Positions 19,352-27,395 of a stretch of 64,000 nucleotides of DNA are shown in pieces. A model generated the notes under the pieces. The model saw only the letters and a program-made list of their open reading frames with translations, was not told where the DNA came from and made no database searches. This stretch comes from Streptomyces sp. P9-A2. GTDB taxonomy: Bacteria > Actinomycetota > Actinomycetes > Streptomycetales > Streptomycetaceae. Position numbers and translations under genes: made by a program. How positions within the stretch are numbered: position 1 is the stretch's first letter; every line of letters starts with the position of its first letter. The stretch covers positions 6,076,001 to 6,140,000 of the forward strand of contig NZ_JAZIFX010000001.1 of assembly GCF_036634175.1 (NCBI RefSeq), written 5' to 3'.

Positions 19352-19975
19352 ATGCAGCAAAGCGATGACCGCCCCCACCCGGGCGGAGGCGGTCCCGAGA
19401 GTCCCGCCGGACATGCCGAAAGACGCTCCGCACCTCCCGGGGGACGCTCGCCCGGACTGCTCGACGGCGGCCATGCCCCGCCGCCCGGCGGGCCGTCCGG
19501 CGTCCTGAGCTACGACGACCCCTGGTACGACGCCCTCGCCTCGGGCTGGGGTGAGGGCACCGGAGGGCCCGCCGCGGTTCGGACATCGCCGGCGCGGACG
19601 GCGGCGGTCGTACCGGCCGCGTGCGGCAGGGAAGGCGCCGCGGCCGTGGCAGACGTGTACCTCCAGGTCCAGCGCAGCACCGCGTTCCAGGAAGTGCGCA
19701 GCCGCTACCGGAGGTTCGTGGTCCCGGCGGTCCTCGTCTTCTGCGCCTGGTACGTGGCGTACGTCGTGACCGCCACCACCGCGCCGGACCTGATGGCGCG
19801 GCCGGTGGCCGGCGCCGTGAACGTGGGGATGCTCGCAGGTCTCGGCCAGTTCCTGACCACGTTCCTGCTCACCTGGGCCTACGCACGGCACGCGCGGCTG
19901 CGCAGGGACCGGGCGGCACTGGAGCTGCGCTGGGACACGCAGGAGCTGGCGCGCGGCCGGGACGGTGTCTCATGA
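19352..19975 (+). CDS. DUF485 family membrane protein (symporter partner)
   Basis: 207 residues. The first ~110 are a Pro/Gly-rich hydrophilic extension. The DUF485 domain is VYLQVQRSTAFQEVRSRYRR followed by two membrane helices (FVVPAVLVFCAWYVAYVV and a second one at GMLAGLGQFLTTFLLTWAYA). DUF485 proteins are coded next to ActP-type acetate/cation symporters and are thought to act with them. The stop overlaps the next ATG by 4 nt (ATGA), indicating translational coupling. ATG 19352 lacks a clear Shine-Dalgarno site, so the start is uncertain. Confidence 0.8.
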   Translation: MQQSDDRPHPGGGGPESPAGHAERRSAPPGGRSPGLLDGGHAPPPGGPSGVLSYDDPWYDALASGWGEGTGGPAAVRTSPARTAAVVPAACGREGAAAVADVYLQVQRSTAFQEVRSRYRRFVVPAVLVFCAWYVAYVVTATTAPDLMARPVAGAVNVGMLAGLGQFLTTFLLTWAYARHARLRRDRAALELRWDTQELARGRDGVS

Positions 19976-21564
19976 CGGGCGATCACCAGGCGCTGGCTCT
20001 GCTGCTGTTCAGCGCGTTCGTCGCGGTCACCCTGGGGATCACCACCTGGGCGAGCCGCCGACGACAGGGATCGGCCGAGGAGTTCTACGCGGGCGGTCGG
20101 CTCTTCTCACCGATGGAAAATGGTTTCGCCATCGCGGGCGACTACATGTCCGCCGCCTCCTTCCTCGGCATCTCCGGACTGATCGCCCTCTTCGGCTACG
20201 ACGGGATGCTGTACTCGGTGGGCTTCCTGGTGGCCTGGCTCGTGGTGCTGTTCCTGGTCGCGGAACTGGTGCGCAACTGCGGCCGGTTCACCCTCGCCGA
20301 CGTGGTGGCGGCCCGGATGCGGGAACGCCCCGTCCGCATCGCCGCGGGAACGTCGTCGGTCACCGTGTCCGTGCTGTACCTGGTGGCGCAGATGGTGGGT
20401 GCGGGCAGCCTGGTCGCACTGCTGCTCGGCGGCCGGAGCGAGGCGGCGCAGGCCTGGACCGTCGTCGGCGTCGGGGCGCTCATGGTGATCTACGTGTCGA
20501 TGGGAGGGATGCGGGCCACCACCTGGATCCAGATCGTCAAGGCGGTCCTGCTGCTCGGCGGCACCATCGTGCTGACCGTCCTCGTCCTGCTGCGGTTCCA
20601 CGGCGACTTCAACCGGCTGCTGCTCACGGCGGCCGAACGCAGCGGTCACGGGGAGGCGTTCCTGGCCCCCGGACTCGCTTATGGCGGGGACTGGACGTCC
20701 CGGTTCGACTTCATGAGCCTGGGACTCGCGCTGGTGCTGGGCACGGCCGGGCTGCCGCACATCCTGTCCCGCTTCTACACCGTCCCGACCGCGCGGGCGG
20801 CCCGGCGCTCCGTCGTCTGGTCGATCGGGCTCATCGGGGGATTCTACCTGATGACGATCGTGCTCGGGTTCGGTGCCGCCGCCGTCGTCGGACCGGATAC
20901 CGTGCGCGGGTCCAACGCGGCCGGGAACACGGCGGTTCCGCTGCTGGCGCTCGACCTCGGCGGCGGCGCCGGCTCCACCGGCGGAACGGTGCTGTTCGCG
21001 ATCGTCGCCGCGGTCGCCTTCGCCACGATCCTCGCCGTCGTCGCCGGGATCACGCTCGCCTCGTCGGCGTCCGTCGCCCACGACCTGTACGCCTCCCTGC
21101 GGCGCCGCGGTGGAAAGCCGCGCAGCGAGGTGGCCGTGGCCCGGGTGGCCGCGATCGGCATCGGTGTGCTGGCGATCGCGCTCGGCCTGCTGGCCCGTGA
21201 GCTCAATGTCGCCTTCCTCGTCGGGCTGGCCTTCGCCGTGGCCGCCTCCGCCAACCTGCCCGTGCTGCTCTACTCCCTGTTCTGGCGCGGATTCACCACC
21301 AGGGGCGCCGTGTGGGCCGTCTACGGCGGGCTGATCCCGGCCATGGTGCTGGTCCTGCTGTCCCCGGTGGTCTCCGGCAGCCCGGAATCCCTGTTGCCCG
21401 GCGTCGACTTCCATTTCTTCCCGCTCCAGAACCCCGGTCTGGTCTCCATCCCGCTCGGCTTCCTCGCCGGCTGGCTCGGTACGGTCACCTCGGCCGAGAT
21501 TCCCGACGAGGCCAAGCACGCGGAGGCGGAGGTGCGGTCGCTGACGGGCGCGGGGGCCGTGTGA
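19972..21564 (+). CDS. actP: Cation/acetate symporter (ActP-like, SSS family)
   Basis: 530 residues and about 13 membrane helices; imports acetate or other short monocarboxylates with sodium or protons. Characteristic sequences are EEFYAGGRLFSPMENGFAIAG, GDYMSAASFLGISG (the sodium/solute family motif), GLPHILSRFYTVPTARAARR and TLASSASVAHDLYA. It starts at ATG 19972 inside the end of the DUF485 gene. Family identity is sure; exact substrate is inferred from ActP resemblance and the DUF485 partner. Confidence 0.9.
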   Translation: MTGDHQALALLLFSAFVAVTLGITTWASRRRQGSAEEFYAGGRLFSPMENGFAIAGDYMSAASFLGISGLIALFGYDGMLYSVGFLVAWLVVLFLVAELVRNCGRFTLADVVAARMRERPVRIAAGTSSVTVSVLYLVAQMVGAGSLVALLLGGRSEAAQAWTVVGVGALMVIYVSMGGMRATTWIQIVKAVLLLGGTIVLTVLVLLRFHGDFNRLLLTAAERSGHGEAFLAPGLAYGGDWTSRFDFMSLGLALVLGTAGLPHILSRFYTVPTARAARRSVVWSIGLIGGFYLMTIVLGFGAAAVVGPDTVRGSNAAGNTAVPLLALDLGGGAGSTGGTVLFAIVAAVAFATILAVVAGITLASSASVAHDLYASLRRRGGKPRSEVAVARVAAIGIGVLAIALGLLARELNVAFLVGLAFAVAASANLPVLLYSLFWRGFTTRGAVWAVYGGLIPAMVLVLLSPVVSGSPESLLPGVDFHFFPLQNPGLVSIPLGFLAGWLGTVTSAEIPDEAKHAEAEVRSLTGAGAV

Positions 21565-21819
21565 CCACGGGCCGTGCGTTCCAGAAGCCCCGGACCACGC
21601 CGGGCGGTCCGGCGGCTCACCCCGTGGGCTCGGCGATCTCGCGGACGACCGCGAGTCCCGTCCGGCCGGGCGGACGATGGTCCAGGAGCGCCGGATCCAG
21701 CCGGTGCGGCGCCTCCAGCAGGCCGAATGCCTCGGCCGTGCGGATACCTCGGCCGTGCTGTGTGCCGCCTCGCACACGCGAGGCGGAGCCGGTGTCCGCG
21801 AGGGAGCGCGCGCGGCCGG
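21565..21819. other. 255-nt gap between convergent genes, with a hairpin and a possible gene fragment
   Basis: A short hairpin CCGGACC/GGTCCGG (21590-21612) could end actP. On the minus strand a ~50-residue frame ends GRTGLAVVREIAEPTG (stop near 21617). It vaguely recalls the last ATP-binding motif of histidine kinases (GLGLAVVREIAE), but it lacks everything upstream. Confidence 0.3.
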
Positions 21820-22758
21820 TCAGCTCGCGAGCGCCGCCATGCTCACCTCGCGGATCGCCACCACGTCCATCCGCGCGGGCGAGCCCAGTACCGACCCGCA
21901 GCTTTCCGCGCGGGGCGGCAGGGACGACCCCTGGGCCACCTCCACGCGCCAGCGGCGCCCGTCGGCGTGCGCGACGAGCACCTCCCAGTGCGGGGCCGTG
22001 CCGTCCGTCCGTACGACGGTCAGCGTCTCGGCGGCGTACTCGCCCACCGCGGTCCGCACGGCCAGCTCGGCCGCCTGGCCGGGGCGCTCCCAGGCGGAGC
22101 TCCCACGGCACCCCTCCACGACGATCCGGCCCTCCCGCGCGCCGTGCAGCGCCTCCTTGACGGTGTGCGCCTCGGCCCTGCCGTACGCGTAGCCGTGGGG
22201 CAGCACGAGCACCGTGGGCGAGAAGCGGTGTCCGCCCAGGTGGGTGACCTCCCAGACGCTTTCGACGCCGGAGGCGGCGAGCTCGGCCGCCAGGGGCCGG
22301 CCGAGGAGTGCGCAGCAACGGTCGCGCTTGCCGTTGGTGCAGACGAGGGCGAGCGGGTCGCCCTCGTGCGGCCGCCCGCCGAGCGCCGTGGCGAAGGTGC
22401 CGCTGTGTCCCCTGCCGAGGGCCGCGAAATCGAGGCCGAGCAGATGCTCCGGGTCCGTGGTGGTGGCGGCGTGCAGCCACGTACTGCCGGGCACGGTGTG
22501 GGCCACGTACACCCGGCGGGCGGCGGACGTCCGGTGGTCCGCGTGGCGTCCGGGGCGCCTGATCAGGGCGATACGCACGCCGGTACCCGACGCGGCGGCC
22601 TCCAGGGCGCGGCCCAGCGCCGGGTCGAGGTGGCTCGACGTGAGCGCCTTGGGACCCCACGGACCGGGCTGTTCCAGCAGGAGCCAGGTCCTCGCGGTGG
22701 CCGCTGTTCCCGCGACGGGCTCGTCGAGCTCGCGGGAGGCGGTTGAGCACGTACTCAC
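21820..22758 (-). CDS. Sucrase/ferredoxin-like family protein under an iron box
   Basis: 312 residues from GTG 22758 (VSTCSTASRELDEPVAGTAA). Homologous to the actinobacterial sucrase/ferredoxin-like family: ARTWLLLEQPGPWGPKAL near the N-terminus, then the thioredoxin-like ferredoxin part with CTNGKRDRCCALLGRPLA and HLGGHRFSPTVLVLPHG. The cysteines there would hold a 2Fe-2S cluster. The biochemical role is not established. A near-consensus DmdR/IdeR iron box ends exactly one base before the start codon, so expression should rise in iron starvation. It converges on actP. Confidence 0.85.
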   Translation of the reverse strand: MSTCSTASRELDEPVAGTAATARTWLLLEQPGPWGPKALTSSHLDPALGRALEAAASGTGVRIALIRRPGRHADHRTSAARRVYVAHTVPGSTWLHAATTTDPEHLLGLDFAALGRGHSGTFATALGGRPHEGDPLALVCTNGKRDRCCALLGRPLAAELAASGVESVWEVTHLGGHRFSPTVLVLPHGYAYGRAEAHTVKEALHGAREGRIVVEGCRGSSAWERPGQAAELAVRTAVGEYAAETLTVVRTDGTAPHWEVLVAHADGRRWRVEVAQGSSLPPRAESCGSVLGSPARMDVVAIREVSMAALAS

Positions 22759-22777
22759 AGAGGTGAGCCTAACCTGA
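22759..22777 (-). promoter_or_regulatory. Iron box (DmdR1/IdeR operator)
   Basis: Read on the minus strand the site is TCAGGTTAGGCTCACCTCT. It matches the streptomycete iron box TTAGGTTAGGCTCACCTAA (as in the desferrioxamine operon) at 16 of 19 positions. It overlaps the ribosome-binding region of the gene at 22758. Confidence 0.85.
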
Positions 22778-23019
22778 GTTGCTCCTGAGTGCCGAGCGGC
22801 GCCACCTCGGTGCAATCTTCCACAAACCGCCCAAGTGTTCCTGGTCGTCGGTTCTCCGATCACGTGTGTTCCGGAGAGTGATGTGAATGCGCGCAAGCGT
22901 CGAGGCTGTGAGGTGTGAGGTGTGAGGCGGTCACGTCGTGGCGAGTTGGTGCCTTGGCCGACGTCTGCCTCGCACATGCTGCTGACGAGCGTTCACTTCG
23001 CCACCGTTCTCACCGCTCG

Positions 23020-23044
23020 TATCCTGGGGAGTCAGTCAACTCCC
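23020..23044 (+). promoter_or_regulatory. cobW-type gene promoter with overlapping palindrome
   Basis: A TATCCT -10-like hexamer (23020-23025) is followed by GGGAGT-N6-ACTCCC (23027-23044), an exact inverted repeat at the expected transcription start. It may be an operator. I cannot name the regulator; it does not match the Zur consensus I know. Confidence 0.4.
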
Positions 23045-23099
23045 GGACGCACGCCGAGGCGCGAGCCGGGGTACGCGTAGGAGCGAGAGGGGTCGCGCG

Positions 23100-24188
23100 G
23101 TGGAGCGGAACAGCGGTCGGCAGATTCCGGTCGTGGTCCTGGCCGGATTTCTCGGAGCCGGGAAGACCACCCTGCTCAACCACCTTCTCCATCACAGCGG
23201 CGGCAGCCGTATCGGCGCCGTCGTCAACGACTTCGGTGCCATCGAGATCGACGCCATGGCCGTGGCCGGAGCGCTCGGCGACTCGACCGTCTCGCTCGGC
23301 AACGGATGCCTGTGCTGTGCCGTCGACGGCAGCGAACTCGACGTATATCTCGAGCGGCTTGCGCGGCCGTCCGCCGGGATCGACGTCATCGTCATCGAGG
23401 CCAGCGGTCTTGCCGAGCCCCAGGAACTCGTGCGGATGGTGCTCGCCAGTGAGCACCCCGGGATCGTGTACGGCGGGCTCGTCGAGGTCGTGGACGCCGC
23501 CGAGTTCGAGGAGACCCGGGCCAGGCATCCCGGGATCGACCGGCACCTCGGCCTCGCCGATCTGGTCGTGGTGAACAAGCTCGACCGGGCGGCGGACGCG
23601 GACGGTCTGCTCGATGTCGTGCGGTCGCTCGTCGAGCGCGCCGCCGTCGTTCCCGCCACGCACGGCCGTGTCGATCCGGAGCTCCTCTTCGACCGCAGGC
23701 CGGCCGAGGAGCGCTTCGGGCAGCTCTCCTTCGACGACCTGCACCGGCACGGCCCCGGCGCCGACGAGCACGCCGGCCATCTGCACGCCCGGTACGACAG
23801 CCTGTCCTTCGCCTCCGCCGTGCCGCTCGATCCGCGACGGCTGATCCGTTTCCTCGACAGCCGCCCGGAAGGGCTGTACCGGATCAAGGGATACATCGAC
23901 TTCGGCCCTTACGACACCGGGAACCGGTACGCCGTGCATGCCGTCGGACGGTTCCTGCGGTTCTACCCGGAGCCCTGGCCGGCCGGTGCGGAGCGGCTCA
24001 CGCAGCTGGTGCTCATCGGGACCGGCATCGACAGCGCCGCCCTCCGCGAGGAGCTGGAGGAGACCTGCGGCAGCGACGCCCCCGACGCCCCACACACCGA
24101 CGAGCAGGGCATGTGGGGCGTGCTGCGGTACGTACCGGAGACCGAGGAGCCGCAGCACCAGGAGGCCCCGCAGGCCCAGTGGGCCTAG
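23100..24188 (+). CDS. CobW/COG0523-type metal-chaperone GTPase
   Basis: 362 residues, G3E-family GTPase that delivers a metal ion (zinc, cobalt or iron, depending on subfamily). Motifs: Walker A GFLGAGKTTLLNHLL (near 16), NDFGAIEID, the metal-binding CLCC within LGNGCLCCAVDG (near 74), IEASGLAEP, and the GTP-specificity NKLD (about 160). The C-terminal domain begins near SFASAVPLDPRRLIRFL and has HRHGPGADEHAGHLHAR, a His-rich loop that could hold metal. GTG 23100 starts the frame. The substrate metal is unknown; no metal-box was recognised apart from the palindrome upstream. Confidence 0.88.
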   Translation: MERNSGRQIPVVVLAGFLGAGKTTLLNHLLHHSGGSRIGAVVNDFGAIEIDAMAVAGALGDSTVSLGNGCLCCAVDGSELDVYLERLARPSAGIDVIVIEASGLAEPQELVRMVLASEHPGIVYGGLVEVVDAAEFEETRARHPGIDRHLGLADLVVVNKLDRAADADGLLDVVRSLVERAAVVPATHGRVDPELLFDRRPAEERFGQLSFDDLHRHGPGADEHAGHLHARYDSLSFASAVPLDPRRLIRFLDSRPEGLYRIKGYIDFGPYDTGNRYAVHAVGRFLRFYPEPWPAGAERLTQLVLIGTGIDSAALREELEETCGSDAPDAPHTDEQGMWGVLRYVPETEEPQHQEAPQAQWA

Positions 24189-24328
24189 TTCTTTCGTCAG
24201 GCCGGGCCAGGCCCGAGCCCGGACCCAGCCAGGCCGGGTGCCGGGGCCCGCGAGTCCGGCATGATGCCGGGCGAGAGGCCTAGAGCGGGTTTTGAACGTC
24301 CCGCCTGCCCCGCGGCGTCCGGCACGCA

Positions 24329-24361
24329 CTCCTCCAAGCTCTTCGAGCAGGGGGACCCCCA
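24329..24361. repeat. Small palindromic intergenic repeat, copy 1
   Basis: The core AGCTCTTCGAGC, followed by AGGGGGACCCCCA, is shared with copy 2 at 24428-24469. Such GAGCAGGGGGACCCCC elements occur repeatedly between genes in streptomycete chromosomes (recalled, not searched). It folds into short hairpins and may help termination between the convergent cobW-type and parC genes. Confidence 0.7.
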
Positions 24362-24427
24362 GCCGCGTTGTCGGGATCGCCCGTGTACGCCCGGTACGCG
24401 GGCGGCCCTCCGCCGTGCGATCGCACG

Positions 24428-24469
24428 CTCCCCCAAGCTCTCGGCTCCGCTCGAGCAGGGGGACCCCCA
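24428..24469. repeat. Small palindromic intergenic repeat, copy 2
   Basis: CTCCCCCAAGCTC...GAGCAGGGGGA forms a stem; the loop differs from copy 1 by a 9-nt insertion (CTCGGCTCCGC region). It ends with the same GGGGGACCCCCA. Confidence 0.7.
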
Positions 24470-24522
24470 TGACGCCGCGGGGCCCGCCCTCCGGGCGGCC
24501 GGCGCTACGTTCGACACACGCC

Positions 24523-26979
24523 CTAGACCCGCCCCGCCACCACCGCCACCGTCTTCGGCAGCGGCACTCCCGAGCCGTCGCGGCGCGGGTCGGGCTCCGG
24601 CAGGTCGACCGGCGTCCCGTTCTTCTGGGAGGCGCGGGCCGGGGTGGGGCCGGCCCAGGCCAGGGACAGGCAGTCCTCGCCCTTGAGGAACCGCTGGCAG
24701 CGCACCCCGCCGGTGGCCCGGCCCTTGCGCGGGAACTGGTCGAACGGGGTCACCTTGGCCGTCGTCTGGACGGAGTCGTCCAGCGTGCCGCGCGAGCCCG
24801 CGACCGTGAACACCACCGCGTCCGCCCCCGGATCGACCGCCGTGAAGGTGATGACCTTCGCGCCCTCGGCGAGCTTGACGCCCGCCACGCCGCCGGCGGG
24901 ACGCCCCTGCGGGCGGACCTGCGAGGCCTGATAGCGCAGCAGTTGTGCGTCGTCGGTGATGAAGACCAGGTCCTCCTCACCCGTGCGCAGCTCGACGGCG
25001 CCGACGATCCGGTCGCCGTCCCTGAGGGCGATGACCTCCAGCTCCTCCTTGTTGGAGGGGTAGTCGGGAACCACCCGTTTGACGACGCCCTGTTCCGTGC
25101 CGAGCGCGAGGCCCGGCGACGACTCGTCGAACGTCGTCAGGCAGATCACCCGCTCGCCGTCCTCCAGGGAGACGAACTCCGAAATCGGCGCTCCGCCCGA
25201 GAGGTTCGGAGTCGGCATCGACTCCGGCAGTTGCGGGAGGTCGACGACGTTCACCCGCAGCAGACGTCCCGTCGAGGTGACCACGCCCACCTCGCCCCGG
25301 GCGGTGGCCGGCACCGCCGAGACGATCATGTCGTGCTTGACCCGCTTGGCGTGCGCGCCCTTGGGGAACGGTTTCGCGTCCGCCGTACGGGCGAACAGGC
25401 CCGTGTCGGACAGCAGCACCCGGCACGGGTCGTCCGCCACCTGGAGCGGCACGGCGGCGACCGGCGTGGCGGACCCGTCCAGCAGGACCGTACGGCGGTC
25501 GTCACCGAACTTCTTGGCCACCGCGGCCAGTTCGGACGAGACCAGCTTGCGCAGCTCCGCGTCCGAATCCAGGATGCGGGTCAGCTCCTCGATCTCCGTG
25601 TTCAGCCGCTCCTGCTCCGCCTCCAGTTCGATGCGGTCGAACCTGGTGAGGCGGCGCAGGGGGGTGTCCAGGATGTACTGGGTCTGGATCTCGCTCAGCG
25701 AGAACTGATCCATCAGACGCTGCTTCGCCTGCGCGGAGTTGTCGCTGGAGCGGATCAGACGGATGACCTCGTCGATGTCCAGCAGCGCCGTGAGCAGGCC
25801 CTCGACCAGGTGCAGACGGTCGCGCCGCTTGCCGCGGCGGAACTCCGAGCGGCGGCGGACCACAGTGAAGCGGTGGTCGAGATAGACCTCCAGCAGCTCC
25901 TTGAGGCCCAGGGTGAGCGGCTGGCCGTCCACCAGGGCCACGTTGTTGATACCGAAGGACTCCTCCATGGGAGTCAGCTTGTACAACTGCTCCAGGACCG
26001 CCTCCGGCACGAAGCCGTTCTTGATCTCGACGACCAGACGCAGACCGTGGGCACGGTCGGTGAGGTCTTTGACGTCGGCGATGCCCAGGAGCTTCTTCGA
26101 ACCGACCAGGTCTTTGATCTTGGCGATCACCTTCTCCGGGCCCACCGAGAACGGCAGCTCGGTGATGACCAGGCCCTTGCGGCGGGCGGTCACCTCCTCC
26201 ACGGCGACCGTCGCGCGGATCTTGAAGGTTCCGCGGCCCTTCTCGTACGCGTCCCTGATGCCCGGGAGGCCGACGATCCTGCCGCCGGTGGGCAGGTCGG
26301 GGCCCGGGACGTGCTTCATCAGGGCGTCGAGGTCCGCGTTGGGATACCGGATCAGGTGGCGGGCGGCCGCGATCACCTCGCGGAGGTTGTGCGGCGGCAT
26401 GTTGGTGGCCATGCCGACCGCGATGCCCGACGCGCCGTTCACCAGGAGGTTCGGGAACGCGGCGGGCAGGGTCGTCGGTTCCTGCTCCTGGCCGTCGTAG
26501 TTGGGTGCGAAGTCGACCGTGTCCTCGTCGATGGACTCGGTCATCAGGCTCGTGGCCTCGGTCATCCGGCTCTCGGTGTACCGCATGGCCGCCGGTGGGT
26601 CGTCGTTGCCCAGGGAGCCGAAGTTGCCGTGGCCGTCGACCAGGGGGACCCGCATCGAGAAGGGCTGCGCCATACGCACCAGGGCGTCGTAGATCGACGT
26701 GTCGCCATGGGGATGCAGCTTGCCCATGACCTCGCCGACCACGCGCGCGCACTTCACATAGCCGCGGTCGGGGCGCAGGCCCATCTCGTTCATCTGGTAG
26801 ACGATGCGGCGGTGCACCGGCTTCATGCCGTCGCGCGCGTCCGGCAGGGCGCGGGAGTAGATGACCGAGTACGCGTACTCGAGGAAGGAGCCCTGCATCT
26901 CGTCGACGACGTCGATGTCGAGAATCCGCTCCTCGTACGAGTCGTCGGGCGGCGGGGTCTTCGTGCTGCGGCGGGCCAT
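24523..26979 (-). CDS. parC: DNA topoisomerase IV subunit A (ParC)
   Basis: 818 residues; the DNA-cutting subunit paired with ParE. ATG 26979 follows AAGGAG with 9-nt spacing. YSVIYSRALPDARDGMKPVH and GEVMGKLHPHGDTSIYDAL form the winged-helix/QRDR part. The catalytic tyrosine is in AAMRYTESRM. IAVGMATNMPPHNLREV lies in the tower region. A C-terminal beta-pinwheel domain follows, with repeats such as SEFVSLEDGERVICLTTFDE and ALGTEQGVVKRV. Lies 5.3 kb from parE on the other strand, with acetate-transport, iron and GTPase genes between. Confidence 0.95.
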   Translation of the reverse strand: MARRSTKTPPPDDSYEERILDIDVVDEMQGSFLEYAYSVIYSRALPDARDGMKPVHRRIVYQMNEMGLRPDRGYVKCARVVGEVMGKLHPHGDTSIYDALVRMAQPFSMRVPLVDGHGNFGSLGNDDPPAAMRYTESRMTEATSLMTESIDEDTVDFAPNYDGQEQEPTTLPAAFPNLLVNGASGIAVGMATNMPPHNLREVIAAARHLIRYPNADLDALMKHVPGPDLPTGGRIVGLPGIRDAYEKGRGTFKIRATVAVEEVTARRKGLVITELPFSVGPEKVIAKIKDLVGSKKLLGIADVKDLTDRAHGLRLVVEIKNGFVPEAVLEQLYKLTPMEESFGINNVALVDGQPLTLGLKELLEVYLDHRFTVVRRRSEFRRGKRRDRLHLVEGLLTALLDIDEVIRLIRSSDNSAQAKQRLMDQFSLSEIQTQYILDTPLRRLTRFDRIELEAEQERLNTEIEELTRILDSDAELRKLVSSELAAVAKKFGDDRRTVLLDGSATPVAAVPLQVADDPCRVLLSDTGLFARTADAKPFPKGAHAKRVKHDMIVSAVPATARGEVGVVTSTGRLLRVNVVDLPQLPESMPTPNLSGGAPISEFVSLEDGERVICLTTFDESSPGLALGTEQGVVKRVVPDYPSNKEELEVIALRDGDRIVGAVELRTGEEDLVFITDDAQLLRYQASQVRPQGRPAGGVAGVKLAEGAKVITFTAVDPGADAVVFTVAGSRGTLDDSVQTTAKVTPFDQFPRKGRATGGVRCQRFLKGEDCLSLAWAGPTPARASQKNGTPVDLPEPDPRRDGSGVPLPKTVAVVAGRV

Positions 26980-27395
26980 CGCTGCCGGCTCCTTGCTGAA
27001 GCGTGGGACGGTATCTGACGCGGACCATTGTGGACCGCCGCACCGACAACCGGGACCATGACCCCCGCCGCTGCCCTCCGTCGGGAGCCGGAGCGGGGTG
27101 CCGGCAGAGTACGCGCACCTTCCGCCGGCGCCGCGAGCGGGGCGCCTCGGGAGGCCGGCGCGTGTCGGCACCGGGTGCGCACCCGGTGCGCCCCGTGATC
27201 CCGTACGTACCGAGGCCCCGTACGCCCCACGAACCCCGTGCGTACCGCGCGGTCCCACTCGTACCCGCGGTTCTCGCTCTCGGCGTACCCGGTCCCCTCC
27301 GGGAACTTCGCCGGTCCTCGGCACGCTTGCATACAGTGGCAGGACCGGCACAAACGGCGGATGCGACGACCGCCTCCGCGATCGAAGGGACGTAC
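26980..27395. other. 416-nt divergent promoter region (parC / M16 peptidase)
   Basis: No supported gene. Reading frames crossing it are GC artefacts. It should hold promoters for parC (leftward) and the peptidase pair (rightward); I could not identify consensus hexamers with confidence. Confidence 0.35.

Noticed and set aside
22759..23099. Cobalamin riboswitch before the CobW-type gene
   Set aside because: The conserved B12-box and adjacent core sequences are not present.
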